Positions 40,023 to 49,002 of a stretch of DNA of 54,345 nt are shown piece after piece. Under the pieces are notes generated by a model. That model did not search any database, had not been told where the DNA came from, and worked only from the letters and a program-made list of their open reading frames with translations. A program made the translations under genes and the position numbers. Positions within the stretch are counted from its first letter, which is position 1; each line of letters begins with the position of its first letter. Source of the stretch: Burkholderiales bacterium (GTDB lineage Bacteria; Pseudomonadota; Gammaproteobacteria; Burkholderiales; Burkholderiaceae_E); the NCBI GenBank assembly GCA_020248665.1, contig JADCHE010000044.1, forward strand, positions 1 through 54,345. Reading direction: 5' to 3'.

Positions 40023-40990
40023 GCGAGATGGCAGGCGACGCGGCGATCGCCCAGCGCACGCAGCGCGGGACGCTCGTCGCGGCAGCGCGGCACCGCCTCG
40101 GGGCAGCGCGGATGGAACGCGCACCCGGCCGGCGGATCGAGCGGCGAGGGCGGTTCGCCCCGGATCGGCACGACCGTCCGGCGAACCCGTGCATCGAGCC
40201 GCGGGCGCGTGGCGAGCAGCGCCCGCGTGTACGGATGCGCGGGCGCCGCGAACAGCGCCGCGGCGGGCGCGAGCTCGACCGTGCGCCCGAGATACATCAC
40301 GAGCACCTCGTGGGCCATGTGCTCGACCACCGCCAGGTCGTGCGAGACGAACACGTAGGCGGTCCCGTGCCGCTCCTGCAGGTCCATGAACAGGTTCAGC
40401 ACCTGGGCCTGGATCGACACGTCGAGCGCCGAGACCGGCTCGTCGGCGACGATCACCGCGGGCTCGAGCGCCATGGCCCGGGCGATCGCGATGCGCTGGC
40501 GCTGTCCGCCGGAGAACATGTGCGGATAGCGGCGCGCCTGTTCGGCCGACAGCCCGACCCGCCCGAGCAGCTCGAGCACGCGCTCGCCGCGGGCGGCGGC
40601 GTCGAGCTCGCCCGCGATCGTCAGCGGCTCCTCGAGGATCGCCGACACCGTCTTCCTCGGGTTCAGCGACGCGAAGGGATTCTGGAAGACCATCTGGATG
40701 CGGCGGCGCAACCGGCGCAGCGAGGCCTCGTCGTCGCCGGGCGAGGCGCCGCCGATGCGCAGCGTGCCGGCGCTGGGTCGCTCGATCAGCGTCAGCTGGC
40801 GCGCGAGCGTGGTCTTGCCGCAGCCGGACTCGCCGACGACCGCGAGGGTGCGCCCGGGCGGCAGCACGAAGCTGACGTCGTCGAGCGCGCGCACGGTGCG
40901 CGGCGGCCGGTGCCAGCCCTGCCGGATCGGATAGTGCTTCGCGAGCCCGAGCGCCTCGAGCGCCGGCGCCGGCGCCGGGGCCGTGCTCAC
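40019..40990 (-). CDS. Oligopeptide-type ABC import ATPase (DppF-like)
   Basis: 323 residues from GTG 40990, overlapping the DppD-like stop (GTGA). Walker A GESGCGKTT, Q-loop MVFQNPFASLNPRKTV, signature FSGGQRQRI, Walker B VIVADEPVSALD, H-loop SHDLAVVEHMAHE. The C-terminal oligopeptide-binding-cassette tail has AHPYTRALLATRP and a Cys motif CAFHPRCPEAVPRCRDERP that binds an Fe-S cluster in related ATPases. Last gene of the five-gene importer operon. Confidence 0.93.
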   Translation of the reverse strand: MSTAPAPAPALEALGLAKHYPIRQGWHRPPRTVRALDDVSFVLPPGRTLAVVGESGCGKTTLARQLTLIERPSAGTLRIGGASPGDDEASLRRLRRRIQMVFQNPFASLNPRKTVSAILEEPLTIAGELDAAARGERVLELLGRVGLSAEQARRYPHMFSGGQRQRIAIARAMALEPAVIVADEPVSALDVSIQAQVLNLFMDLQERHGTAYVFVSHDLAVVEHMAHEVLVMYLGRTVELAPAAALFAAPAHPYTRALLATRPRLDARVRRTVVPIRGEPPSPLDPPAGCAFHPRCPEAVPRCRDERPALRALGDRRVACHLA

Positions 40991-42000
40991 CGCCCGCTCC
41001 GCGCGACGTCCGGCGCGCCGGGATCCGCCGGCGCGAGCCGGCACGCGACCGACCCGCCGTCCGGGAACGCGCGCAGCGCGGGACGCTCGCCCGCGCACGC
41101 CGGCTCGGCGACCGGACAGCGGGGCGCGAGCAGGCAGCCCGCAGGCCGCGCGTCCTGCGTGGGCACGGTGCCCGGCAGCGCGAGCAGCCGGCGTCGCCCA
41201 CGGTTGGCCTCGGGCAGCGCGGCGAGCAGCGCCCGCGTGTACGGATGTCGCGGCGCCGCGAACAGCCGCTCGGGCGTGCCGGTCTCCATCGCCTGACCGG
41301 CGTACATGACGACCACCCGGTCGGCGATGCCCGAGACCAGCGCGAGGTCGTGGCTGATCAGGATCATCGCCATGCCGCGCTGCGCCCGCAGCCTGCGCAG
41401 CAGCTCGACGACCTGGGCCTGGATCGTCACGTCGAGCGCCGTCGTCGGCTCGTCGGCGATCAGCAGATCGGGCTCGCCGGCCAGCGCCAGCGCGATCATC
41501 ACGCGCTGGCACAGGCCGCCCGAGAGCTGATGCGGCCAGGCGCGCAGCCGCGACGCCGGATCGGGGATCTCGACCGCCCGCATCAGTTCCAGGGCACGCT
41601 CGCGCAGCATCGCGCGCGGCCCGGGCCGCTGGGCGGCGAGCACCTCGACGAGCTGGTCGCCGACGGTCCAGCACGGATCGAGGCTCGCGACGGGATCCTG
41701 GAAGATCATCGACATGCGACGGCCCACGCGCCGTCGCCGCTCGCGCGCCGACAGGCCGAGCAGCCCGACGCCGTCGAAGCTCAGCGCATCGGCGGACACC
41801 TGCCCGGGCGGATCGACCAGGCCCATCGCCGCGAGCATCGACACGCTCTTGCCCGACCCGGACTCCCCGACCACGCCGAGCACCTCGCCGCGGCGCACGT
41901 CGAGGTCCAGGCCGTCGACCGCGACCGAACGCGCGCGACCGCGGCCGAACGCGACGCGCAGCCCGCGCACTGACAGCAGCGGCGCCCCCGGATCAGCCAT
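40987..42000 (-). CDS. Oligopeptide-type ABC import ATPase (DppD-like)
   Basis: 337 residues from ATG 42000, overlapping the DppC-like stop by 8 bp. Walker A GESGSGKSV, Q-loop MIFQDPVASLDPCWTV, Walker B LLIADEPTTALD, H-loop SHDLALVSGIADR. The signature reads LSGGLCQRV instead of the usual LSGGMRQRV/LSGGQRQRV, a Cys at a normally basic or polar site. Tail Cys motif GCLLAPRCPVAEPACAGERP. It pairs with the DppF-like ATPase. Confidence 0.93.
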   Translation of the reverse strand: MADPGAPLLSVRGLRVAFGRGRARSVAVDGLDLDVRRGEVLGVVGESGSGKSVSMLAAMGLVDPPGQVSADALSFDGVGLLGLSARERRRRVGRRMSMIFQDPVASLDPCWTVGDQLVEVLAAQRPGPRAMLRERALELMRAVEIPDPASRLRAWPHQLSGGLCQRVMIALALAGEPDLLIADEPTTALDVTIQAQVVELLRRLRAQRGMAMILISHDLALVSGIADRVVVMYAGQAMETGTPERLFAAPRHPYTRALLAALPEANRGRRRLLALPGTVPTQDARPAGCLLAPRCPVAEPACAGERPALRAFPDGGSVACRLAPADPGAPDVARSGR

Positions 42001-42856
42001 GGTCCTTCAGCCGCGGGTCGAGCGCGTCGCGCAGCCCGTCGCCGAACAGGTTGATCGCGAGCACCGTGACCAGGATCGCCAGGCCGGGCAGCGTGACCAG
42101 CCAGGACGCCCGCTCGATGTAGTCGCGCGAGCTCGACAGCATCGTGCCCCACTCCGGCGTCGGCGGCTGGGCGCCCAGGCCGAGGAAGCCCAGCGCCGCC
42201 GCCTCGAGCACCGCCGTCGAGAAGCCGAGCGTCGCCTGAACGATCACCGGCGCCGCGCAGTTGGGCAGCACGGTGTCGAACATCAGACGCGCGCGGCTCG
42301 CCCCCGCGAGGCGCGAGGCGACGACGTACTCCTTCGCCTGCTCGGCGATCGCCGAGGCGCGCACCAGCCGCACGAACGGCGGCAGCAGCACCAGCGCGAT
42401 CGCCAGCGTCGTGTTGGCCAGCCCCGGACCGAGCACCGCCACCACCGCGATCGCGAGCAGCAGCCCGGGCACCGCGACCAGCAGGTCGACCGTGCGGCCG
42501 ATCACGGTCGCCGGCCAGCCCGGGAAGAACGCGGCGACCAGCCCGAGCAGCACACCCGGCACGAGCGCCAGCGCGATCGAGGCCAGTCCCACCGCGAGCG
42601 ACACGCGCGCGCCCCAGACGAGCCGCGAGGCGACGTCGCGGCCCAGGTCGTCGGTGCCGAGCGGGAACCGCCAGTCGCCGCCCGCCCAGACCGGCGGCGC
42701 GAGCAGCGCGTCGCGGTACTGCGCCGCGGGGTCGTGCGGCGCGACCCAGGGCGCGGCGAGCGCGATCGCCGCCAGCAGCAGGCAGGTCGCGAGGCCCGCG
42801 ATGGCGGCCGGCCGTCCGCGCAGCGCCCTGGCCGTCCCGATCAGGCCCGCCCGCAC
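41993..42856 (-). CDS. Oligopeptide-type ABC importer permease (DppC-like, second system)
   Basis: 287 residues from GTG 42856, one base after the DppB-like stop. Helix AAIAGLATCLLLAAIALAAPWVAP, then LGTDDLGRDVASRLVWGARVSLAVGLASIALALVPGVLLG and IGRTVDLLVAVPGLLLAIAVV. The coupling region is EYVVASRLAGASRARLMFDTVLPN, and NLFGDGLRDALDPRLKDHG is the C-terminus. The start codon is GTG with no strong ribosome site, so translation is probably coupled to the gene before. Confidence 0.93.
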   Translation of the reverse strand: MRAGLIGTARALRGRPAAIAGLATCLLLAAIALAAPWVAPHDPAAQYRDALLAPPVWAGGDWRFPLGTDDLGRDVASRLVWGARVSLAVGLASIALALVPGVLLGLVAAFFPGWPATVIGRTVDLLVAVPGLLLAIAVVAVLGPGLANTTLAIALVLLPPFVRLVRASAIAEQAKEYVVASRLAGASRARLMFDTVLPNCAAPVIVQATLGFSTAVLEAAALGFLGLGAQPPTPEWGTMLSSSRDYIERASWLVTLPGLAILVTVLAINLFGDGLRDALDPRLKDHG

Positions 42857-42857
42857 G

Positions 42858-43889
42858 TCAGCGCCGCGGATGGCGGATGCGCGGATCGATCGCGCCGTAC
42901 AGCACGTCGACCGCGAGGTTGACCAGCACCACCACCGAGGCGATCAGCAGCAGCCCGCCCTGCAGCACCGTGTAGTCGCGGCGGTAGATCGCGTCGACCA
43001 GCCACCGCCCGACGCCCGGCCACGAGAAGATCGTCTCGGTCAGCACCGCGCCGCCGAGCAGCGCGCCGACCTGCAGCCCGATCACCGTCACCACCGGGAT
43101 CAGCGCGCTGCGCAGCGCGTGCAGCCCGACCACGCGCCAGGCCGGCAGCGCGCGCGCGCGCGCGGCGCGCACGAAGTCCTGCCCGAGCGTCTCCAGCAGC
43201 GAGGAGCGCGTCATCCTCGCGACCATCGCCATCGCGTAGGTGCCCAGCACCAGCCCGGGCAGCACCAGGTGCCGCAGTGCCGAGCGGAATGCACCCGGCT
43301 CGTCCGACAGCAGCGCGTCGACGAGCATGAATCCGGTGCGCGGCGGCACGTCGAACGCGATGTCGAGCCGGCCGGACACCGGCAGCGCGAGCGCGGGCGC
43401 GAGCTCGCGCATCCACACCGAGCAGACCATGATGGCCAGCAGGCCCCACCAGTAGATCGGCATCGAGTGGCCGACCACGGACAGTCCCATCAGCCCCTGG
43501 TCGATCCAGGTGCCGCGCCGCACCGCGGCGAGCGTGCCGAGCAGCACGCCGCCGAGCACCGAGACCGCGAGGGCGCAGGCCGCCAGCTCGACGGTGGCGG
43601 GGAACAGCGCGAGGAACTCCTCGAGCACCGGCCGGCCGTTGACCATCGAGCGCCCGAGATCGCCCTGCGCGAGCCGACCGAGGTAGCTCAGGTACTGCAC
43701 GGGCAGCGGCCGGTCGAGCCCCAGCCGGGCGAGCTGCGCCTCGTGGGTCTCGCGGTCGGTGATGCGCTCGCCGAGCATCACCTCCACCGGATCGCCCGGC
43801 AGCAGCCGGGCCAGCGCGAACGCGAGCAGCGTGATGCCCAGCAGCACGGGCACCGCGGCCGCGATGCGGCCGGCGACGTAGCGCAGCAT
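42858..43889 (-). CDS. Oligopeptide-type ABC importer permease (DppB-like, second system)
   Basis: 343 residues from ATG 43889. It begins MLRYVAGRIAAAVPVLLGITLLAFALARLLPGDPVEVMLG, the DppB start. LGLDRPLPVQYLSYLGRLAQGDLGRSMVNGRPV, RRGTWIDQGLMGLSVVGHSMPIYWWGLLAIM and GQDFVRAARARALPAWRVVGLHALRSA (coupling helix) follow. A longer periplasmic loop about 185-230 (MRELAPALALPVSGRLDIAF) distinguishes it from the first system. It ends DPRIRHPRR. Gap to the binding-protein gene is 19 bp. Confidence 0.93.
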   Translation of the reverse strand: MLRYVAGRIAAAVPVLLGITLLAFALARLLPGDPVEVMLGERITDRETHEAQLARLGLDRPLPVQYLSYLGRLAQGDLGRSMVNGRPVLEEFLALFPATVELAACALAVSVLGGVLLGTLAAVRRGTWIDQGLMGLSVVGHSMPIYWWGLLAIMVCSVWMRELAPALALPVSGRLDIAFDVPPRTGFMLVDALLSDEPGAFRSALRHLVLPGLVLGTYAMAMVARMTRSSLLETLGQDFVRAARARALPAWRVVGLHALRSALIPVVTVIGLQVGALLGGAVLTETIFSWPGVGRWLVDAIYRRDYTVLQGGLLLIASVVVLVNLAVDVLYGAIDPRIRHPRR

Positions 43890-43908
43890 CGACCGCGGCC
43901 CGGACCGG

Positions 43909-45489
43909 TCAGCGGACCGTGACCTCGTGCAGGATCGTCCGGGTCAGCGGGTCGACGCGAAAGCCCTGTACCTCCGCGCGCACCGGCTGCCAGCGCTTGC
44001 CGTGCGCGAGCGTGAGGTAGGGCTGTTCGCGGTGCACGATCGCCGCCACCTGCTGGTAGGCCTTCTGCCGCTGCGCCGGATCGGTGGTGCCGCGCGCGGT
44101 GCGCAGCAGCGCATCGACGCCCGGGTTGCACCAGCGCGAGGCCGTCGGGCGCGAGCAGGTGACCAGCGGCACGAAGAAGTTGTCCGGATCGGCCATGTCG
44201 GCCGCCCAGCCGATCAGCGCGATCGAGTGCTCGCCGGCCCGCACGCGCTTCAGGAACTCGCCCCATTCGTAGGAGACCACCTTCACGCGGACCCCGACCT
44301 TCGCCCAGTCGGCCTGCAGGATCTCGGCGGTCTTGCGCATGTCGGGGTTGTACTGGCGGGTGATCGGCGGCACCCAGACCTCGACGTCCAGGCCGTTGCC
44401 GAGTCCCGCGGCCGCGAGCATCCGCCGCGCCTGCTCGGGGTCGTGGGGCAGCGCCTGGATCGAGGGGTCGTGACCGAGCATGCCCGGGGGCACGAGCTGC
44501 GAGGCCGGCAGCCCGGTTCCCTGGAACACCGCGTCCAGGATCGCCTTGCGGTTGGTCGCCAGCACGAGGGCGGTCCGCACCTCGCGGCTGTCGAACGGCG
44601 GGCGCTGGGTGTTGAAGCCGACGTAGCCGACGTTGAGCCCAGCCACATCGTGCAGGACGATGCCGCGGTCGCCGCGCATCGCCTCGACCTCCTGCGGCTT
44701 CGGGTCCTGCGACACATGGCACTCGCCCGCCCTGAGCTTCTGCATCCGCACCGCGCTGTCCTTGACCGTCTGGATCACCAGCCGGTCGGTCTTGGCGCGG
44801 CCGCGCCAGTGCTCGGGGTGGGCGTCGTAGCGGACCGCGACGTCCTTGTCGTGGCGACGCATCACCCACGGCCCGGTACCGACCGGGCGGGTGTCGAGCT
44901 CGGCCAACCGGCCGGCGTCCTGCAGCGTCCGGGCGTACTCGGCCGAGATGACGTGCGAGGTGACCATCGCGAGGTTGGCGAGCAGGGTCGAGTCCGGCTC
45001 CTTGAGCACGACTCGAACCGTGTGTGCGTCGAGCTTCGAGACCGAATCGAGGTTGGCGGCCCAGGTGTTGTTGTACGGATAGCTGCTGACGCCGTAGGCC
45101 TTGTTGAACGCGCTCTGGCGATCGCGGTAGCGGTCGAGCGACAGCACCACGTCCTCGGCGTTCAGGTCCCGGGTCGGCCTGAACCACTCGGTCGAGTGGA
45201 ACTTCACGCCGCGGCGCAGATGGAACGTCCAGGTGCGCCCGTCGCCGCTGACCTCCCAGCGCTCGGCCAGCCCGGGCACGAGCTTCAGGGTGCCCGCCTC
45301 GAACTCCACCAGCCGGTCGTAGATCGCCATGCCGGCAGCGTCGATCGTCTGCGTGGCCACCCAGCGGGCCATGTCGAAGCCCTCGGGGTCGGACGAGGCG
45401 CAGTAGACGAGCGTCCTGCCCTGCGCCGCCACCCAGGGCACGGCGAGCGCGAGCGAGGTGGCCAGGACGAATCGGACGGCACGGATCAT
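43909..45489 (-). CDS. Oligopeptide-type ABC importer substrate-binding protein (second system)
   Basis: 526 residues from ATG 45489 (GGAG upstream). Sec signal MIRAVRFVLATSLALAVPWVAAQ. Family 5 features: LVYCASSDPEGFDMARWVATQTIDAAGMAIYDRLVEF, LAERWEVSGDGRTWTFHLRRGVKFHSTEWFRPTRDLNAEDVV, PVGTGPWVMRRHDKDVAVRY, and NVGYVGFNTQRPPFDSREVR. This resembles DppA/periplasmic dipeptide-binding proteins. It heads the operon binding protein - B - C - D - F, whose promoter region holds element B and faces the TetR gene. Dipeptides, amino-acid amides or similar are likely cargo (inference). Confidence 0.93.
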   Translation of the reverse strand: MIRAVRFVLATSLALAVPWVAAQGRTLVYCASSDPEGFDMARWVATQTIDAAGMAIYDRLVEFEAGTLKLVPGLAERWEVSGDGRTWTFHLRRGVKFHSTEWFRPTRDLNAEDVVLSLDRYRDRQSAFNKAYGVSSYPYNNTWAANLDSVSKLDAHTVRVVLKEPDSTLLANLAMVTSHVISAEYARTLQDAGRLAELDTRPVGTGPWVMRRHDKDVAVRYDAHPEHWRGRAKTDRLVIQTVKDSAVRMQKLRAGECHVSQDPKPQEVEAMRGDRGIVLHDVAGLNVGYVGFNTQRPPFDSREVRTALVLATNRKAILDAVFQGTGLPASQLVPPGMLGHDPSIQALPHDPEQARRMLAAAGLGNGLDVEVWVPPITRQYNPDMRKTAEILQADWAKVGVRVKVVSYEWGEFLKRVRAGEHSIALIGWAADMADPDNFFVPLVTCSRPTASRWCNPGVDALLRTARGTTDPAQRQKAYQQVAAIVHREQPYLTLAHGKRWQPVRAEVQGFRVDPLTRTILHEVTVR

Positions 45490-45578
45490 CGGAATCTCCT
45501 CGGGGTCGTGACGTCGCCGGGGGGCCGGTCGCGTCGGCTCGGTGTGCGCAGCATCGATTGTGTAGGTACCTTCGCGCC

Positions 45579-45602
45579 ATGTCAAAAAGGACTTTTTTTC
45601 AT
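45579..45602. promoter_or_regulatory. 24-bp palindromic element B between the ABC operon and the TetR gene
   Basis: Core AAAAAG-GA-CTTTTT, a perfect 6-bp inverted repeat with a 2-base spacer, with outer ATG...CAT also symmetric. It lies in the 184-bp gap between divergent genes, 90 bp from the binding-protein ATG and 72 bp from the TetR ATG. It matches element A at about 20 of 24 positions. A probable operator for the adjacent TetR. Confidence 0.65.
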
Positions 45603-45673
45603 TTCCTTCCGCTCGCGCCGCCGTTGCCGCCGGCCCGCGCTCCGGGCACGACGGCTTCGGATACCATCCACGG

Positions 45674-46396
45674 ATGGACCGACGCCCGAGCGCCCGAGCC
45701 CGCCCGCCGGCCACCGCGGCCCGCGGCCCGCGCACGGCGCGCCGCGCCGGCGACGGCGCCGCGAAGGCGGGCACGCGCCCGTCCCGCGAGCGCGGGCCGG
45801 CGGTGCGCGCCGCCTCGGAGCCGCCGGCCCGTGACCCGCTCGCCGCGATCCTGCAGGCGGCCGGCGAGCTGCTCGACGAGGTCGGCGCGGAAGGCCTGAA
45901 CACCACGGCGGTCGCGCGCCGCGCCGGCGTCAGCACGGCGACGCTGTATCGCCACTTCCCCGACAAGCGGGCGGTGCTGCACGCGGTCGTGCAGTCCGTC
46001 CACACCGAGCGCGCGCTGGCCGTCGGCCGCTACTACGAGCGCTTCGTGACCGAGGCCGACTGGCGGGCGCCGCTGTCGGACCTGCTGATGGACATGTACC
46101 GGATGCGGGTCGGCCGCCCGGGCGGGCGATCGACGCGACGCGCGCTGCAGACCTCGCCCGAGCTGTGGCAGTGGGACCAGCAGCAGAACGAGGAGCTCGC
46201 CCGCGCGTTCGCCGCGGCGATGCGCCGGCGCCGGCCCGCGCTGTCGCGGGCCCGCGCGCAACGGATCGCGCTGGTGATCGTCACCGCCACCGTCGCGCTG
46301 CTCGACCTCGCGTGCCTCGACGAACGGCGCGCCCGATCGCTGCTCGAGGAGGCGATCTCGATGCGCACCGCCTACCTCGCACCGTACCTCGACTGA
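45674..46396 (+). CDS. TetR-family transcriptional regulator (2)
   Basis: 240 residues from ATG 45674. The first 50 residues are a disordered Arg/Ala/Pro-rich tail. Helix-turn-helix about 57-105: ILQAAGELLDEVGAEGLNTT AVARRAGVSTATLYRHFPDK. The C-terminal domain contains RRALQTSPELWQWDQQQNEELARAF and ends RTAYLAPYLD, like the other TetR (24467-25156). It is divergent from the second ABC operon with element B between, and the amidase follows 49 bp downstream. It likely controls importer, amidase and, through element A, the aminotransferase/rhodanese pair. Confidence 0.9.
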   Translation: MDRRPSARARPPATAARGPRTARRAGDGAAKAGTRPSRERGPAVRAASEPPARDPLAAILQAAGELLDEVGAEGLNTTAVARRAGVSTATLYRHFPDKRAVLHAVVQSVHTERALAVGRYYERFVTEADWRAPLSDLLMDMYRMRVGRPGGRSTRRALQTSPELWQWDQQQNEELARAFAAAMRRRRPALSRARAQRIALVIVTATVALLDLACLDERRARSLLEEAISMRTAYLAPYLD

Positions 46397-46445
46397 CACC
46401 CCGCGGCCTGCGGGCCGGTCCGCCGCCCGCTCCGCCAAGACGCCC

Positions 46446-47870
46446 ATGACGACATCGACGGTTTCCGATCTCTGGCGGCTCGACGCGGTCGAGCTGGCGG
46501 CGCTGGTGCGTACCGGCCGTGCGTCGGCGCGCGAGGTCACCGCCAGCGCGCTCGCGCGGCTGCATGCCGTCAATCCCGCGGTCAACGCGGTCACGCTGGC
46601 GCTCGACGAGGAGGCGCTCGCCGCCGCCGCGGCGATCGACGCGGCCCGCGCACGGGGCGAGGCGCTGGGCCCGCTGGCGGGCGTGCCGGTGACGACCAAG
46701 ATCAACGTCGACCAGCGGGGCCTGCCGACCGACAACGGCGTACCCGCGCTGAAGGCGCTCGTCGCGACGACCGACTCGCCGGTCGTCGCCGCGCTGCGCG
46801 AGGCGGGCGCGGTGATCGTCGGACGGACGAACTCGCCCGCCTTCGCGATGCGCGGCCACACCGACAACGCGCTGCACGGCGCGACGGTCAATCCCTGGAA
46901 CCGCGGCGCGACGCCGGGCGGCTCGAGCGGCGGCGCGGGCGCGGCGACCGCGAGCGGGATCGGCACGATCGCGCACGGCAACGACATCGGCGGCTCGATC
47001 CGTTGGCCCGCCTACTGCAACGGCGTGGTGGGGCTGCGGCCCGGATACGGGCGCGTCGCCCGCGTCAACGACACCATGGCGGTCGGCCGGCCGATGTCGT
47101 CCCAGATCATGGCGGTGGACGGCCCGCTCGCGCGGAGCGTGCGCGACGTGCGCCTGGGCTTCGAGGTGATGGCCGCCCGCCCCGACGCGCGCGACAACCG
47201 GTGGACGCCGGTACCGCTGCGGCTGCCCCCGCCGCGCAGGCCGATCCGCGTCGCGCTGGTCACGAAGGTCGACGGCGCACCGCACGTGGCCGAGTCGTGC
47301 TGGAACGCCGTGCGCACCGCCGGCCGGTATCTCGAGGCCGCGGGCTATGCGGTCGAGGAGGCCGCCCCGCCCGACATGCACCGCGCCAACACCCTCTGGA
47401 ACGAGATCGCCACGACCGAGCAGGCGGCGATGCTCGGGCCTCGGCTCGCGCAGTCGGGCGATCCGGGCATCGCCGAATTCCTCGGCCACTGGTGGACGCT
47501 GCGCCCGCCGGCGGACCTGCGGGGCTACATGAACGCGTTCGTCGAGCGCGACGACCTGCTGCGGCGCTGGCAGCTGTTCCTCGAGCACCATCCGATCGTC
47601 GTGATGCCCGCGTCGGTGGAGCGGCCGGTGCCCGCGGGCATCGACGTCCAGGGCCTGGAGGGCGCGCGCCGGATGATCGACGCGATCTACTTCCAGCTGA
47701 TGCTGCCCACGCTCGGTCTGCCCGGCCTGGCGGTGCCGGTCGGCATGGACGGCGACCTGCCGATGGGCGTGCAGGTGTTCGGCGCGCGCTGGCGCGAGGA
47801 CCTGCTGCTCGACGCGGGCGAGGTGATCGAGGCGCACGAGGGCGTGCGCCGGCCGATCGATCCGCGCTGA
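46446..47870 (+). CDS. Amidase-signature family amidohydrolase
   Basis: 474 residues from ATG 46446. The Ser-cisSer-Lys triad is K85 (VPVTTKINVDQ), S161 (GGSSGGAGAA) and S184 (DIGGSIRWPA). The substrate region is unusual in having GNDIGGSIRWPAYCNGVVGLRP where many amidases have GTDTGGSIRIPA. No signal peptide, so cytoplasmic. Substrate class: carboxylic or amino-acid amides, possibly the compound taken up by the divergent ABC importer. It appears to be in an operon with the TetR gene. Confidence 0.93.
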   Translation: MTTSTVSDLWRLDAVELAALVRTGRASAREVTASALARLHAVNPAVNAVTLALDEEALAAAAAIDAARARGEALGPLAGVPVTTKINVDQRGLPTDNGVPALKALVATTDSPVVAALREAGAVIVGRTNSPAFAMRGHTDNALHGATVNPWNRGATPGGSSGGAGAATASGIGTIAHGNDIGGSIRWPAYCNGVVGLRPGYGRVARVNDTMAVGRPMSSQIMAVDGPLARSVRDVRLGFEVMAARPDARDNRWTPVPLRLPPPRRPIRVALVTKVDGAPHVAESCWNAVRTAGRYLEAAGYAVEEAAPPDMHRANTLWNEIATTEQAAMLGPRLAQSGDPGIAEFLGHWWTLRPPADLRGYMNAFVERDDLLRRWQLFLEHHPIVVMPASVERPVPAGIDVQGLEGARRMIDAIYFQLMLPTLGLPGLAVPVGMDGDLPMGVQVFGARWREDLLLDAGEVIEAHEGVRRPIDPR

Positions 47871-47907
47871 GCGCACGCGCCGCCGCGGACGTCGGGCGCC
47901 CGTCCGC

Positions 47908-49002
47908 TCAGCGCGTCCGAACGACGCGCTCGAGCGCGGCCCTCGCCTCCGGCCTCGGGCTCTCGCGCAGGTACTGCAGCATCGCGACCCTCGACCACAT
48001 CGGCACCTCGGGCGACCCGACCAGGGCCGCGAAGCGCGGCGTCGCGTCCCAGACGCCCCAGGCCGCGAGGTCCTGGGCGACGAGCCCGCCGAGCGCGGCC
48101 CGGCGCTCGGTGAAGCGCAGGAACACGTCCGCGACGGCGTCCCGCGGCACCGTCCCGCCTTCGGCACCGTGCACCGAGAGCGCGACGACCGCGGCCCGCA
48201 GCTCGGCGGGCCCGCGGGCGGGATCGAGCAGCCAGGTCTTCTCGATGCGCGCCAGCCGGCTCGAGCCGTGCAGCTCCAGGTCGGCGGCGAGCAGCGCCGG
48301 GAGATCGACCGGATCGGGGGCCGGCTTGCGCGCGGCGAGCGCGCGCTCGATGCGCATCGCATCGGCCGGGCCGCCGGTCAGTCCGAGCAGCAGCAGGTAC
48401 AGCGGCCGGCGCGGCGCGAGCGCCGGGTCCTCGACCCAGCGCGCGAGCCGCGTGCCGTCGAAGGCCGCGCGGTTGGCGCGCATCGCCGCGTAGGGCGCGC
48501 GGGCGATCTCGCCGTAGGCGGTCTCGGCCATCAGCGGCTCGGGATGCTCGAGCAGCGGGGCGAGCGCCGCCACGCGCCGGGTCCAGTCCTCGAGGGTCAT
48601 CTCGGCCGTCCGACGGTACGCCGCGAGTCCGCGCAGCCAGTCGGCCTGCGCCTCGGCGACGGGGCCGAGCACGCTCCAGGCCTTCGAGAGCCGATCGCGC
48701 ACCAGCAGCAGCGGCCGGCCCTCGGGATCGCGGTACGCGCCCGGCGCGATCGCCGGCGGTTCGCCGGCCGGCTCGCCGCGCACGAGCGCCACCACCCGCC
48801 AGCCCGCCGGCGGTCCCGGCTCGGGATGCGCGAGCAGCGCACGCTCGGCGTCGATCAGCCGCTGCGCGACCGTCAGCGGCGCCGACGGCGCGCACACCGC
48901 GCACGCGCGCGCGGGCGACGCCGCCAGCCCGAGCGCCAGACCCGCGAGCAGCAGACCCAGCCGCCGCAGCGCCCGCCCTGCCCTCACCGCCCGGCCTTCC
49001 AT
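47908..49002 (-). CDS. Secreted protein of unknown function, Cys-x-x-Cys start, HEAT-like helices
   Basis: 364 residues from ATG 49002, which lies inside the last codons of the amidohydrolase gene (19-bp overlap), so translation is probably coupled. Signal peptide about 1-34 (LGLLLAGLALGLAASPARA) followed directly by CAVCAPSAPLTVAQRLIDAE, a CxxC at the mature N-terminus. An N-terminal beta-rich part (VVALVRGEP..., PLLLVRDRLS) precedes an all-helical region (about 150-360, LLEHPEPLMAETAYGEIARAPYAAMRAN; ARAALERVV) resembling HEAT repeats. I do not recognise a named family. The context suggests a periplasmic or surface role with the amidohydrolase and porin. Confidence 0.75.
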   Translation of the reverse strand: MEGRAVRAGRALRRLGLLLAGLALGLAASPARACAVCAPSAPLTVAQRLIDAERALLAHPEPGPPAGWRVVALVRGEPAGEPPAIAPGAYRDPEGRPLLLVRDRLSKAWSVLGPVAEAQADWLRGLAAYRRTAEMTLEDWTRRVAALAPLLEHPEPLMAETAYGEIARAPYAAMRANRAAFDGTRLARWVEDPALAPRRPLYLLLLGLTGGPADAMRIERALAARKPAPDPVDLPALLAADLELHGSSRLARIEKTWLLDPARGPAELRAAVVALSVHGAEGGTVPRDAVADVFLRFTERRAALGGLVAQDLAAWGVWDATPRFAALVGSPEVPMWSRVAMLQYLRESPRPEARAALERVVRTR

